The notes beneath the pieces were generated by a model that saw only the letters and a program-made list of their open reading frames with translations, did not search any database and was not told where the DNA came from. A stretch of DNA of 64,000 bases from positions 2,380,469 to 2,444,468 of the forward strand of contig LNAC01000102.1 in assembly GCA_002007465.1 (NCBI GenBank). Direction: 5' to 3'. The DNA comes from Ailurus styani. Its lineage: Eukaryota > Chordata > Mammalia > Carnivora > Ailuridae. Below, in pieces: positions 1 through 12,493 of the stretch; the first letter of the stretch is position 1; each line of letters begins with the position of its first letter. A program made the position numbers and the translations under genes.

Positions 1-547
1 TTTTCTTATTGAAAAAGACACACAGCATAATCCATGAATGAAAGAATTGGTCAGGTAGACTTCATTAAAATTAAAAACTCCAGCGTAAGACAATGTCAAG
101 AAAAGAAGACAAGCTACAGACTAGGAGAAAATATTTGCAAAAGACACATTGACAAAGGACTGCTATCAAAAAAATACAAGAACTCTTCAAAACTTATGTC
201 CGCACAAAAACCTATATACAGATGTTTATAGAAGCTTTATTCATAGTTGCCCAAACTTGGAAGCAATCAAGATTTTCTTCAGGAAGTTAATCGATAAACT
301 ACGGAACATTCAAACTACGGATTAGTCAGTGCTAAAAAGAAATGAGCTGTCAGGGCGCCTGGGTGGCTCAGTGGGTTAAAGCCTCTGCCTTCGGCTCAGG
401 TCATGATCCCAGGGTCCTGGGATCGAGGCCCGCATCGGGCTCTCTGCTCGGCAGGGAGCCTGCTTCCTCCTCTCTCCTCTCCTCTCTCTCTGCCTGCCTC
501 TCTACCTACTTGTGATCTTTCTCTCTGTGTCAAATAAATAAATAAAT

Positions 548-578
<31 letters not shown>

Positions 579-1085
579 GAAATGAGCTGTCAAGCCATGA
601 AAAGATATGGAAGAAACTTAAGTGAAAGAAGCCAATCTGAAAAGGCTGCATATTGTATGATTTCAACTCTTATAACATTCTGGAAGAGGAATAACTAGAG
701 AGAGAGTAAAAAGATCACTGGTTTCCAGGGATTGTGGGGAGAGAGATGAAGAAGTAAACCACAGAAGATTTTTAGGGCATGAAACTACACTGTATGATAC
801 TACAGTGATGGATAAATGTCTTATACATTTGTGTCTAAACCCAGAGAACATACAATAACAAGAGTGAATCCTAATGTAAACTGTGGACTCTGGGTACTAA
901 TGATGTGTCAGTGCAGTTTATCAGTTGTAATAAATTTGCTCCTCTGGTAGGGGATGTTGATAAATGGGGTAGGCTATACATAAGTGGGAACAAGAGGGTA
1001 GGAAATATGGGAAATCTCTGTATCTTCCTCTCAATTTTGCAGGGAACCTACAACTGGTCTAAAATATAGAGTCTATTTAAAAAAA
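1..1085 (+). mobile_element. Old L1 (L1M type) 3' end, ORF2 C-terminus plus 3' UTR
   Basis: The plus strand reads as the last part of an L1: ORF2-like text ending in the CATTAAAATTAAAAACTC and GGAGAAAATATTTGCAAAAG stretches (40-160), then the typical old-L1 3' UTR (about 590-1085) with GCCAATCTGAAAAGGCT and GGGAAATCTCTGTATCTTCC. An internal deletion joins the ORF2 part to the GTTTATAGAAGCTTTATTCA segment near 225. The element runs off the left edge of the window and ends near 1085 at an A-rich stretch. A CAN-SINE (353-573) interrupts it. The 65-codon open frame at 34-231 is an ORF2 remnant, not a gene. Confidence 0.9.
353..573 (+). mobile_element. CAN-SINE (young subtype), inserted in L1
   Basis: Complete tRNA-Lys-derived SINE: GGGCGCCTGGGTGGCTCAG head holding the A box, GGGATCGAGGCCC around the B box, CT-rich region, (AAATA)n and a long A tail. 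The TSD AAAAAGAAATGAGCTGTCA is perfect over 19 bp (334-352 and 574-592), so the insertion is young. Known role: a non-autonomous retroposon transcribed by RNA polymerase III and copied by L1 enzymes. Confidence 0.97.
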
Positions 1086-2435
1086 GACACAGTATAATGG
1101 AAATTTAGAGAATTTAGATTAACAATAACAAAAAATAATCCATAGTCCACCATTCTACAATTACTGCTAACATTAACTTTGCATTAAACGTAATTTTAGA
1201 CATTTTTACATTAATTTCTGTTTATTTGATTTTTTTTTGTTTATTTGATTTTTTAAAGAAGAATATTTCCAGGCCAAAGTCTTATACTGAACACACTGGC
1301 CAACTGTTTAACCTGGGAAATTGAAGCAAAAATTTTTGAGTGATACCATCTCTTATTTAGATTTAAAGGGTAAATTTAATAGCATGTCTTTAATAGAGCA
1401 AATTCTCAAATAAAAACCCTAACCAGAATCCAAATGATTTAGATTCCTCAATTAACTTACTCTTCCTACTCCTGATATTATGCTTTTGGGAAAAATGTGA
1501 AAATAAGAATTGGAAAAAAGTAGGATTTATTTTTTAAAAGGAGTTTATGGTCACACAGAATCACTTAAAGCAGTCTTTTTAGTTCAGCTGAAGTCCAGTG
1601 AGAACTGACATTCAAAAGGATCGCACTCTCCAAGGCTGTCTAGAAAATATTTAATTATGTTCAACTAACTCTCAAACAGAAAATCCAATTAACAGTCAAC
1701 CAGGATTGCCTGTTACTTGAATATTCCAACAAAATGCTGCATAGTCTTTGAAGAATGGAAGTCATCAAAAGCAGATCTTCTCTAACACAGTTATCTTTTA
1801 GATTATACTCTCTAAGCCTCTCATTATTTCATTGTGTCATCTTCTAACAGAACCTAATTTATGTCCTGACACAGAAAATTCACACGACACATACACGGAT
1901 TCAGGTCATGTTCAGGACTTAACTCTTCTGAAAGACACTGAAAGTTAGTATTTTCCCAGAGAATAAGAATTCTCCTGACCTTGACCTCTCATAGAGTTTC
2001 AGTATAGTTTTCAGAGCCTCCTGATGTACACTGTTTCATGTGCTTTTCATAGCCTTCTAAGTTATGTACTGGAGATATGTTATCTTTGACTTACAACAAA
2101 GAATGGGAGATTCAGAGATACCAGGTGGCTTTTTTCCCAAGGCCACAAAACTCTGAAATTGCAAAGCTAGCTCAGTACTCTCTTTTTGCTATTGTTAAAA
2201 TGAGCAACCTCAGGCTAGTCACAGAAACCCCCTTGGAGTTCTTCTGTCCTTCACTAGCAAAAATGCAAGGATCAGTCAAGATGATCTTTCCCTCTCCTTG
2301 CATCTCTATGATTCTATGAGCTATAACCTTCTAGAGCACAATGCTCTAGGTCCCTAATACTTAGGTATTAGGGAACCTTGCTTTGTTAGCATTAATAACC
2401 TTTCTTATTGATTTTACTGATCCCTATTTTCCATG
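1086..2435. other. Unassigned AT-rich stretch
   Basis: No open frame with recognisable similarity. A short near-duplicate of GTTTATTTGATTTTTT occurs around 1219-1255. Around 2085-2190 the text weakly resembles an antisense MIR (CCCAAGGCCACAAAACTC), too degraded to call. Confidence 0.5.
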
Positions 2436-3320
2436 AGCAGTTCTCAAAGTGTGGTTCACAAACTGCTGGGGGGCCCATAGACCTCTTCAGAGGGGCTATG
2501 AGGATAAAACTATCAGAAAAAAAATTAAAATTATTTGTCTTTTCATTGTGTGAAAAAGACAAATAATTTGTACTGGTTGTACAAAAGCAATAATGGGTCA
2601 GTCACGGGCACCTTAGCACCAAATCAAAGCAGTAGTACCAAACTATGTTAGTAGGCATTGTTTTCTTTGTTACCTAGTGTGAGTGTACAAACAAAAGTAA
2701 AAACAAAAACAAAATAACAAAATGCCAGTTTCAAGAATGCCCTTGATGGAGCGGCAAAAATATTAATTTTATTAAATAGCAATTCTTGAGTGCACTTTTT
2801 TTTAATAGTCTGTGACAAAATTGGAAGCATGTGTAAAGAACTCTGCTGCAATCCTTAAGTATGATGGTTTTCACAAGAAAAATGACTTGGGTGACTGAAT
2901 TGTGAGCCAAATTAATTTCTTTTTACATGGAACACCATTTCTACTTGGAAGAATAGCTAACAGAAAGCTATGAAGTGAAACTGTCATTTCAAAGAAAACA
3001 AATTACAGTATTTGTTACCGATGATAAATTGAAGCTTTCAAGTAAAAATCGGAAGTTTGAAAAACTTGTATCCACCACAGTGGGCTGGAAAGTTTCCTAA
3101 TATTTAAAGACTTTTCTGAGGAGATCAGTGATGATATTAAGAGATGTAATTCTTTTTAAAAATTGTGCAATAGAATATGTCAACATTTAGAATATTTATA
3201 TAACTCAATGAACCAACCAAGTGATTAATGCATGGGTAAAAGATCCATTCAAAGCGCAAGCTAAACCAATGGATTTTAAGTTAAAATAGTATGAAAAGTT
3301 CATTATTATGGTTTCAAATA
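2436..3320 (+). mobile_element. hAT-Charlie DNA transposon remnant with decayed transposase
   Basis: The left end resembles a Charlie-type terminal repeat (AGTTCTCAAAGTGTGGTTCA at about 2441), followed by GAGGGGCTATGAGGATAAAAC. From about 2580 the text follows the coding strand of a mammalian Charlie-group hAT transposase; recognisable blocks are GGAACACCATTTCTACTTGG (2929), ACAGTATTTGTTACCGATG (3005), CTTAAAGACTTTTCTGAGG-like text (3105) and CATGGGTAAAAGATCCATTC (3231). The frame is destroyed by stops and indels, and the C-terminal part with the right terminal repeat is missing after about 3320. hAT transposases are DDE enzymes that make 8-bp TSDs. The exact subfamily is not assigned. Family-level call from remembered consensus. 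Confidence 0.75.
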
Positions 3321-3794
3321 AGTTGACGCCCAAAATAATTTCTCATCTGCTTTGCTCATGTTCTTCCCTATTTCTACAATTCTCTCCATTTGCTTTAGGT
3401 CTCTATATTCTCATTCCTTAAGGTCTATCAAATCTTGGATATAGGAAGTACTAAGAAATATGTATTTATTTGTGTTATAAGCCAAATATCTCAAATCTTA
3501 ACTCAAGAAAAAACGAGTATTTGTTGCCCATTTCCTATAAGGTATTGAGGATTCAGAGGTGCATGGAATATACTTTCTCCCCGGAGGGCACACACTACCT
3601 GGAAAGGCCCCATGACAACCCAATGCCTGTGTTCTCTCACCTCACACTGGGCAGTGTTTACTTGATGTCTCTATCAGTTCTGTACTATCAGTATATACTT
3701 CACTGCTCAGAAAGACTGCAAAGAAAGCCTTTTGAACACCTGCTATATCGGTTCCAGCATATGAAGAACTTACTTGCTTCCCCGTCTATAGTTT
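3321..3794. other. Unassigned stretch
   Basis: No repeat recognised. A 108-codon open frame (3470-3796, +) lies here; its protein shows no domain, signal peptide or family resemblance I can recognise. I take it as chance. Confidence 0.4.
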
Positions 3795-3810
3795 AAACAT
3801 GAACATTTTT

Positions 3811-4014
3811 TTTAAATTTTTTTTTTTAAGATTTTATTTATTCATTTGACACAGAGAGAGAGATCACAAGTAGGCAGAGAGGCAGGCAGAGAGAGAGGAG
3901 GAAGCAGGCTCCCCGCCGAGCAGAGAGCCCGATGTGGGCCTCGATCCCAGGACCCTGGGATCATGACCTGAGCTGAAGGCAGCGGCTTTAACCCACTGAG
4001 CCACCCAGGTGCCC
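3811..4014 (-). mobile_element. CAN-SINE, antisense, young subtype
   Basis: Reverse complement of a CAN-SINE: T-rich start, ATTTTATTTATTCATTTGAC, GA-rich block, GATCATGACCTGAGC core, GAGCCACCCAGGTGCCC end. The TSD AAACATGAACATTTTT is perfect (3795-3810 and 4015-4030). Confidence 0.96.
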
Positions 4015-4045
4015 AAACATGAACATTTTTAAATTACTTAGTTGT

Positions 4046-4241
4046 AGGGGCGCCTGGTTGGCTCAGTCAGTTAAAGCCTCTGCCTTCAGCTTGGGTCCTT
4101 ATCTCAGGGTCCTGGGATTGAGCCCCGCATCAGGCTCTCTGCTCCGTGGGGAGCCTGCTTCCTCCTCTCTCTCTGTCTGCCTCTTGCCAACTTGTGATCT
4201 CTCTCTGTGTCAAATAAATAAATAAAATCTTTAAAAAAAAT
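4046..4241 (+). mobile_element. CAN-SINE, sense, beside the previous one
   Basis: GGGGCGCCTGGTTGGCTCAG head, GGGATTGAGCCCC B-box region, (AAATA)n tail. The TSD AAATTACTTAGTTGT is perfect (4031-4045 and 4242-4256). Its left TSD directly abuts the right TSD of the antisense SINE at 3811-4014, giving a head-to-head pair. Confidence 0.96.
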
Positions 4242-4256
4242 AAATTACTTAGTTGT

Positions 4257-5249
4257 CTTTTTATAATTTTTTTTTGTATTTATTTGTATCCCATCTTGAT
4301 TCAAATAGGAATCAAAACACACAATTGTCAGAACAATGTATATGCTTTACACATTATACTTCTTATGAATGAATTAGTTGGTTCCTACTGAATGAGTAGG
4401 GCTTGCTCCTTTTTCCTAGATTGACATTAAAAAAAAATGATAGCAACTTGAATAATTCATAAGCATCTTCAAAATGCACTAATGACACCTATTAGAAATA
4501 CAAATAGCAATGAACTTTTTGATTCCTTGACCACAGTGTGTAGTGGGTCTTTTTCTGCTTTGTGAATTGCAGACATCTGATGTAGATCATTGCATACAAG
4601 ATGCAATAAAAAATACTTGCTGATTCGGTTAAATTCTAAGACATGTATACTGTAAGCCAAATCTAAACCTGTTGCTACCTGGAGCTATTCATATTAGTTT
4701 ATTTTCAAAAAAGAGAAAGCACTGTGCCAGCTTTTTCTGAATAAAAATATATCTTAAAACTTTCTTTCTGTAGTATAGCATGAACATTTTAAGTAATAAA
4801 GTCCTTCGGATGATTATAGCACCACTTGAAGAAAGATATAAGATTCAAGTAAGATTTAATTTATGCATTTCTATTTTCAAAGCTTTTTTTTATTTGAACA
4901 CTTGCCAGAGCCCATGAACCTCTAAGGTTTTCTGATACAGGGCAGCTGAGATTCAGCTTCCTAACAGAGGGATTTTTCCACAAAGCAACCAAGCTCAAAG
5001 GCATCTTTATTTCTACAGAAAGAAACAAAACAGTATAAGACTTAAGTTAAAGGAGAGAACTTGATTAAAACTCTAAAAATGTAAATTCATTACATATTTG
5101 AATCCCTAATCTGGCCCACTTACGTACAGAGCTTAGATGCTCAATTCTTTTTAAAAAAAATATCCTAGGCCTGTTTGCACATAAGCAAGTTAAGTAATAT
5201 TTGAATTGGATTGTATGTTTAGGCCATTAAAGGATTAACCAGATACTAT

Positions 5250-5288
<39 letters not shown>

Positions 5289-5506
5289 GCTCATTGTTTT
5301 ACAAGCTATCGGCTTTTGCTCCTTTCCCAATTCCCTGCTTTCAATTTCTGTAGGTGCTTTTCAGTATACTAGTCTAAATGAAAGGCTTAAAGGCTAAATG
5401 AAATAGAATATATAATACAGTTATCTCTTCAGATGCTTAACCATTTTGTACATGTTTAAGATGAAAATGGAAATAAAGTTGCTATGACTTTTTACTAAAT
5501 TCTGTC
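4257..5506. other. Unassigned AT-rich stretch with one microsatellite
   Basis: No gene or repeat family recognised apart from the AAT microsatellite listed separately. Confidence 0.45.
5251..5286. repeat. (AAT)n microsatellite
   Basis: About 12 uninterrupted AAT units; likely length-polymorphic. Confidence 0.95.
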
Positions 5507-5520
5507 ACTGCTTTCACATT

Positions 5521-5717
5521 TTTTTTTAAATTTTATTTATTTATTTGACACAGAGAGAGAGATCAGATTACAGCTAGGCAGAGAGGCAGGCAGAGAGAGA
5601 GGAGGAAGCAGGCTCCCTGCCGAGCAGAGAGCCCGATGTGGGCCTCGATCCCAGGACCCTGGGATCATGACCTGAGCCGAAGGCAGCGGCTTTAACCCAT
5701 TGAGCCACCCAGGCGCC
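5521..5717 (-). mobile_element. CAN-SINE, antisense
   Basis: Complete antisense copy ending GAGCCACCCAGGCGCCC. The TSD CACTGCTTTCACATTTT is found at about 5506-5522 and 5718-5734. Confidence 0.95.
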
Positions 5718-5734
5718 CACTGCTTTCACATTTT

Positions 5735-7264
5735 AACATTAGATGTCCTCATTGGTGAAGGGTTTTAAATTTAATCTGCCACATAGGAATAATGTTTATG
5801 GAAACACCACCTCAATTGTTACTGTAATACTGTGTAAAAGAGCAGTTCCACAAAAAAGTCAGATTCTTAGGAATAAACACACACTGAGAGTCAAAGAAGT
5901 TTTCCTGTACCGCTACCGAGAGTCACATGAAGATCTCACTTCCACATCGAGCACCGCTGAGTCCTTAGTTTATTCTGTAATACCTACTATCAATCTAGAA
6001 TCACCAAGACTGTAGAGGAGATCCCTTTCTCCATAAAGTTCTTTGGAGTCCTCATTTTTCCCTATTTGCATTCTTTAAACATCTGAGAAAATAGTCATAA
6101 AAATCCATAAACCATGGATTATGGTTAAAATTATAATCTCCAAGGAAAGCACTAGCAAAAACATCAAGTATGATTTTTTCCCCCAAGTGAACAGGAATGT
6201 AGTTCTCATTTCACCAATCCATTCTTCTGACATACCCAGGCCTTGTGCTGCGCCGTCAGTACCCTCAGCTGACCTGAAATGTTCTCTTTCAGTCCCGTCC
6301 TCACTTCAGCACCTTAAATCCTTTCCCTCCTATGAGCCTGTCAGGGGACTGCCCAGCCACCATATTTTTCTTTTTTCTTAAATCTTTTTGGACTTATTTT
6401 CTAAATTAAAATATTAACCTCATTTCTCTATATAATCTAAATATATTAAATAAGATGCAGACCTGTTCCTTTAACAATTACTTTATTTATGTGCTCATTC
6501 AAAATATTTATTCATGACCTACTTTGGTTTGGATGCTGCAGCAAGCATTTCTCTTCACAATTAAACTCTAAGTGTCCCACATGCCTTACCCCCCAGGACA
6601 TTCAGTACCAATACTTGCCTCATGGTAAGAGCTCAATACTAGATTAATAATAATGACAAGGATATAGTTTTGAAAGAAGCTACGGTTCATATTCAAAATA
6701 ATGTGCTTAATAAATGAGAGCAGAAGTAGTATTCTAATTAGTATTGCAAATCATGATTATAGGTGAGACTAACTTCTGCCTCTGTGGCATCATAGAAACC
6801 TGGCTCTGCACTTAACTGTGGCAACTCTAGAGTTTCCTTGAGAGAGGAGCTTAGACAGTGGCAATCTAGTTGGGAAGGGCATTGGACAACACAGTGGAAG
6901 GTCTAAGTGTGCTATATCACAACCACCAAGCTTCCCAGAAATTATGGTGGAGTTGAGCCTGTTGCCCACAGCAGGGACCTTAATAATAAATCTTTATACC
7001 AGTGTTTCTTCTCTACCTCTCATCTAAAGAATTTTCATTCTTTCACTCATCTGTCAATATAATATATGCCCAGCATTCTTAGAGGTAGTGATCATGTCTC
7101 TCAGGCCCCTTTCCTTCTACTGTACATGCTGCTATCATCTTAATTGATTGCTATGCTGATTGGATGAACCATCCAGGGCCCCTGACAATGTCTTGGTCTA
7201 ATCAACTTGAAGTGAACTTGACACCTACTCCAAAACTGACAACTAGAAGTGCAATTCTAAAACC
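5735..7264. other. Unassigned stretch
   Basis: Two open frames of 90 and 86 codons (5743-6015 and 6121-6381, +) have no recognisable family or codon signal. Near 6480-6550, ATTCAAAATATTTATTCATG followed by a degraded CTACT..GGATGCTG pattern hints at an L2/MIR-type fragment, too weak to call. Confidence 0.4.
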
Positions 7265-8412
7265 TTAAATTCCAAACTGTCATATGATACATATATGTAT
7301 CATGAAATGCATACCATAATAAATTTAGTTAACATCCATCACCTCACATAGTTACAAAGGTTTTTTTTTCTCATAAGAACTTTTAAAGTCTACTCTCTCA
7401 GCAACTTTCAAATACACAATACAGTATTGCTTAACTATGGTCACCATGGTGTACATTATAGCCCCAGAATTTATCTTATTTATCTTATAACTAGAAGTTT
7501 GTACCTTTTGACGACTTCACTAATTTTCCCCATCCCTCACCCCCCATCTCTGGCAATTTGTTTAGTTTTCTCAGATTTCACATATGACTTATTTCAGATA
7601 GAATAATACCTTCAAGGCTCAACCATGTTATTGGAAATGGCAAGATTTCACTCTTTTTATGGCTGAATAATATTCCACTGTGTGTGTGTTGGTGTGAATT
7701 TATGTGTGTGCATGTATATGTATATCACATTTTATTCATCCATTCATAGACACTGAAGTTGTTTCCAAGTCTTGGCTGTTGTGAATAATGTTGCAATAAA
7801 CATGATAGTGTAGATAATTCTTTGAGATCCTGATTTCATTTCCTTTAGACATATACCCAGAAGTGGAACTGCTGAATCATATGGAAGTTCTATTTTTTCT
7901 TTTTTTTGAGGAACCTCCATACTCTTTTCCATAGTAGCTAAACCAATTTGCATTCCCACTAACAGTGCTCAGGGATTATTTTTGCTCTGTGTCCTTACCA
8001 ACACTTGCTATCTCTAGTCTTTTTTATGATAAGTCATTCTAATAGGTCTGAGGTGATCTCTCCTTGTGGTGTTGATTTGCATTTCCCTACTCATTAGTGA
8101 TGTAGAGCACTTTTTCATGTACCCATTTTCTATCTATAGATCTTCCTTGGCAAAATGTCTATTCAGTTCCTCTGTCCATTTTTTAATTTGACTGTATTTT
8201 TGCTATTAAGTTGTAGGAGTTCCTTATATATTTTGGATATGAAACCTATCAGATATGATTTGCAAATATTTCTCCCATTTCATAGGTCATTTCATTTTGT
8301 TGATGGTTTCCTTTGCTGTGCAGAACCTTTTGAATTTGACATAGTCCCACTTACTTATTTTTGCTTTTGTTGTTAAATTATTGCTTTCCATTCCTCTAGC
8401 AAGTGCTTTTTA
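7265..8412 (-). mobile_element. L1 3' end, antisense (L1M type)
   Basis: Antisense of an L1 3' UTR and ORF2 C-terminus: GGCTGAATAATATTCCACTG (7661), CCCAGAAGTGGAACTGCTGA (7857), GAGGAACCTCCATACTCTTT (7908), GATTTGCATTTCCCTACTC (8075). The text then runs back through ORF2 to about 8400, where a CAN-SINE follows. A 71-codon minus-strand frame (7744-7959) is a degraded ORF2 piece. Confidence 0.9.
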
Positions 8413-8618
8413 TTTTTATTTTATTTTTTAAAATATTTTATTTATTTAGTTGACAGAGAGAAACACAGCTAGAGAGGGAACACAAGCAGGGGGAGTGGGA
8501 GAGGGAGAAGCAGGCTTCTTGCCGAGTAGGGAGCCCGATGTGGGACTTGATCCCAGGACCCTGGGATCAGGACCTGAGCCAAAGGCAGACGCTTAATGAC
8601 TGACCCACCCAGGCACCC
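8413..8618 (-). mobile_element. CAN-SINE, antisense, older subtype
   Basis: GACAGAGAGAAACACAGCTA variant, GATCAGGACCTGAGCC core, CCCACCCAGGCACCCC end. The TSDs CTAGCAAGTGCTTTTTA and CTAGTAAGTACTTTTTA differ at two positions, which fits an older insertion than the perfect-TSD copies. Confidence 0.93.
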
Positions 8619-8635
8619 CTAGTAAGTACTTTTTA

Positions 8636-10618
8636 ATGTACTAAATATGTGTCATGCGTATCCTACCTTCTCTACTGAGAGCCACACATTAGTTTTCTTC
8701 CTGAAATCATTCTTTTTTTGGCACTGAAAGGGTTTCTGCATAAAGTAGACATGGTGAGGAGCTGTGAATTCCAATGTTCTTTTCTTTCCTTTTTTTTCTT
8801 TTTTTCAGTTCTGACTGAACTCCAGCTTATAGAACAAGTAGTGTGAGTTTCAAGGTCAGTGACAATTGATGATTGTGGGTTGCTTCCTATCTATTTAAAG
8901 TGAAAAATTCTCATTTAGTCAACACACTTTTTTTCCATTAAGTGAGTTCTAGAAGTAAAACTATGGACAAGACATCTGTACTAACCTCAGTCCAAAGAGA
9001 AAGACATGAAACCAATACTGCACTATAATTATTTCCAATAAAATGTGTGAATATCTACCAAAGTTAGGAGGAGAAAGGAGATGGGTGCTCCTGCCATGAT
9101 GATTAGGTTACAGAAGGAATTACGTTTTAATTGTGTCAGAAAATTGTTCAGAACAAATATAATTTTACTTGCCACGGGGAGCAAAAGAAAAACAAGCAGG
9201 AAAAGAGATTTTATTGAAATACATTTGGAATTTTCTCATGACACTACAGTGACTCTGTTGATTTCTTTCAGTACCAACAGACCTCATCATGACAGCCATT
9301 AAAACTGCAGCAACACATTCTCATGCTTATTGAAAAAAAGTAAAAATTAATCATACTTAATTGACATTTTGTTGTTACCACAGCCAAATACAGAGGAAAT
9401 AATTGCCTTTATTTTCTGTACTTACTCAAAACTTCTAGTGAATTAATTATAATCTAAGGCACAGAACTGTGACAGCAACTGCACCTGGATCCTCTACCAC
9501 TGTTCGCTCCTGCATAAAATGATTCTGTGCACCATTTCAGAACTCAGAGAATACCACTGATTCTTTTATTGAGCATATTTTCCATTAACTCAAATAAATA
9601 ATAAATAAATAAATAAATAATGTGTTCCCTAACTCCTTTCAACTTCTAGTAAGAGCACAGAAACCTAAAAGGTGTTGGGAATTCTTGCTAAAAATGATTT
9701 CCCTAAGAGTCCTCCAGTTTTTCACTAAAGAAAGTCTATGCCGGAGACTGAGTTAGATAGACAAACATAATTCATAGCCCTCAAAAAGTCTCCTGGACTT
9801 GCCAGGATGGGGGTCAAGGAGAACTGACCCTGTATATACAGCAAAATGCAGCAAAAGCTTTGGAAATTGTCAATGTTTAGCCCTCTGGTCTTACTGTATC
9901 TAATAAGCTCACCAAATCACTGTGGCCAGAACACAGGATTCCATGTTGGGGTAAGAGAAAAGCACTGAACATGGGTGCCACAATATCTCTGGCGGAAGAG
10001 TGGAATGGGGGCAGGGTTTCCTGTTGTCTGAGTGCACAAGGACCAGGACCAGGGACAGGGACAAATGACTAGGGCATTTGTGAGGAAATCTCAGATCCAA
10101 TAATAATTTTCTCATTAGAAGATAAAGGCAAAGGAAAAAGGCAATTAAACAAACAAAACACAGATAACATAAGAAATGACACAAGAAAATGAGTAGTACC
10201 CTAAGTATGAGGAAAAGGAGACTGAAAATGATTTACCTAGACACCAGAATAAACAGAGGGAAGATGGTTTGGCAAGTTTAGCCCCATGTCCATTATGAAA
10301 AGGTGAGAGCCAATAAAAGATAAAAAGACACACATATTGAATGATAAAAAACACATAAAGAGTGAAATAAAAGTGGAATGTGGTCAAATGAGGAAAAATC
10401 ATAACTAAATTCCAAAGGAAAGCTGAAGTCCATACTGAAGATAAACTCAAGAAGCAGTGTTACAAAACAATGAATGAAGGGACAGCTTGAGAAGTCTGCC
10501 TGACATATAATGGGTAAGGACAAAGGGATGATGAAAATGATGAGAAAATATTAGAAGTACAGTGAATGTGAGCTATAAACAACAACCACTGGTCTTTTTG
10601 AAGATACAGTTTTAAAAA
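8636..10618. other. Unassigned stretch with an (AAAT)n tract
   Basis: No recognised gene. (AAAT)n lies at about 9592-9620 and a purine-rich GGACCAGGACCAGGGACAGG patch near 10039. Two overlapping minus-strand frames near 9909-10450 (91 and 101 codons) are hydrophobic because of the A-rich plus strand and show no domain. Confidence 0.4.
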
Positions 10619-10639
10619 ATGTTTCCTCAGGGAAAAAAA

Positions 10640-11045
10640 TGCTGTTTTAAAGGCTCACAGCATTCAACAAAAATTATGAAAAATCTATTCAGTTTTATTT
10701 TTGAACTTGAGAAGATTATTTTTAAACCAATTCAGAAGTATGAACAGGAAGAACACCTAATAAAAGGCAGTTACAACAATAAGGTATTAAAATATATAAT
10801 AAAGCTAAAGTAATTAAATTGGTGTGGCAACAGTGTGAGAACTGAGGGAGGTTAATGAACAAACAATATACATGTGAAAACTAAATAAAGGAAGCATCAC
10901 AAACCCAAGGAAAAGAGTGAGAGATACTCAACAAACAACTGGGAAGTTGATTTTTTTCCCACTTAGAGACTCACCTCACTCCATGCACCAATATAATTTC
11001 CAAATATATTAAATGTAGAAAATTAAAATATAAAATGACAATGGT
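10640..11045 (+). mobile_element. Ancient L1 ORF2 fragment, sense
   Basis: The sequence follows the L1 ORF2 region just after the reverse transcriptase: TTAAAATATATAATAAAGC with AAAGTAATTAAATTGGTGTG (10787-10830), the CTCAACAAACAACTGGGAAG part (10928) and CCTCACTCCATGCACCAATA (10974). The translated LKYIIKLK matches the LKLYYKA-type block of ORF2p. Highly diverged, no intact frame; 5' and 3' limits are uncertain. Confidence 0.65.
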
Positions 11046-12480
11046 TTCCAGCAATATGATGGACTGGGTGACCAAATTAACCCTCATGGTACAGAATACC
11101 TAAAAGTATTAAGTAAACACACAGACTCATGAAGACACAAAGACCTACAATTAACAAGAGGAGGAGAAAGGCTGAACTGTCTGGAAAATAAGGATCATAT
11201 TTGAGAGTCAGAAATAAGAAAGACTGAATACAAACATGATTTGTCTGACAGTGCTGAAGTTGTCCCATCAGGGGAATCTGGCAGTCCTTGCTGAGCAATG
11301 TTTTGGGTTTCCCCTGGCTACCTCTACACAGGGTAGAAGATGAAGGCTGAGGCTGGACAAGGGGGATTTTGGAACCGAGGCACCCATGTAAGACTGAAGC
11401 CCTCTAAAGTCACTGTGAATACGTAAATTGCAAGAAAACCCCACAAACTCAAAGAGCAAAGTGTGAATGCCCACCTGCTTCACCTGGTTCCCAGTGGGTA
11501 AAAAAAAAGGGCAAGGGCTTTCTAAACATTTAGAGTCATAAACCTGTATGCTTACACCAGCTGGAGATGCAGCTCACACCTATTTTAAATTGTAAGATGC
11601 TCTTATTTCTTGTATGCTAAGTAGTCACAGGTAATAAAGTCATTTGTAATGTAATACTTTTTCTGAGAAGCTAGGGAAAGGGTTTGGAGATCTTGACTTC
11701 CCTTTCCTGTTCAATATCCATATAATATATTTAAAATATACTAAATTCATAAAATATAAATATAAAAATATATATATATAAATATAATAAAATATAAAAC
11801 CATTGCCTTTAACTTCTTTCCTACAACTTGGCAAGGATTGGGGGATGCCTTCAGGCATGGTCACTGATGTAAATATAATAATAAATATACTCTGATATAT
11901 ACATTGGATAATTTAAATTTTGGAATCAAAAACATTCACCAAATTACTGATTTGTGTATTTATTTAGCATTTTGTATTCACCCCATCATTCTTGAATATA
12001 AAGATTTTAATTTGAAATACAAACTTCTGAATTAATAAGCAGAAATTTAGAGAGCTGAGACAGTTTAATCAGTTCATGGGGAAATAGCCCTATAGATCTT
12101 CAAGATAAGAAAATTAACCCCAATGCATTCACTCATTGCTAGAAGGCTTTTGTTATGTTTTTAAGGCTTTGGAAGATGTTTCACTGTGACCTTTCAATAT
12201 AGCAGAGAGTCTTTGTTTGCAGGTGTAAAATTAATCAGGAATTCCAAATCAAAATTTTAGGATATGATTTGTGATCACAAACTCTACTCTTAAAGAGTTA
12301 TTAATATCTTGAGTCAAAAGCTATGGATAATGATTGTGTCAAGAGAAAGACAAACACAGATTCATGAGCCATTCATACAAGCATTAGTTAATGTCGCTAT
12401 CCTGTGTGTGGGCATCTGCTCTAAATAACCCTTGATATAGTCTCCAAACTAAAATGGTAAAATGGCCAGAAAAGTGGGTT
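11046..12480. other. Unassigned stretch with AT-rich low complexity
   Basis: 11046-11560 may be an old L1 5' region by its style, but I cannot assign it. AT-rich low-complexity sequence (TATAAATATAAAAATATAT) lies at about 11715-11800. Nothing else recognised. Confidence 0.4.
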
Positions 12481-12493
12481 GATCACGATACAA

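Noticed and set aside
353..430. tRNA-like A and B boxes that could suggest a tRNA gene
   Set aside because: They are part of the tRNA-derived CAN-SINE head; no cloverleaf is kept and the body and tail are SINE.
3470..3796. 108-codon frame as a possible small gene
   Set aside because: No family resemblance, splice context, promoter or codon signal could be seen; a length expected by chance in 64 kb.
9592..9620. Regular AAAT spacing as a CRISPR-like or satellite array
   Set aside because: It is a short simple repeat without spacers.
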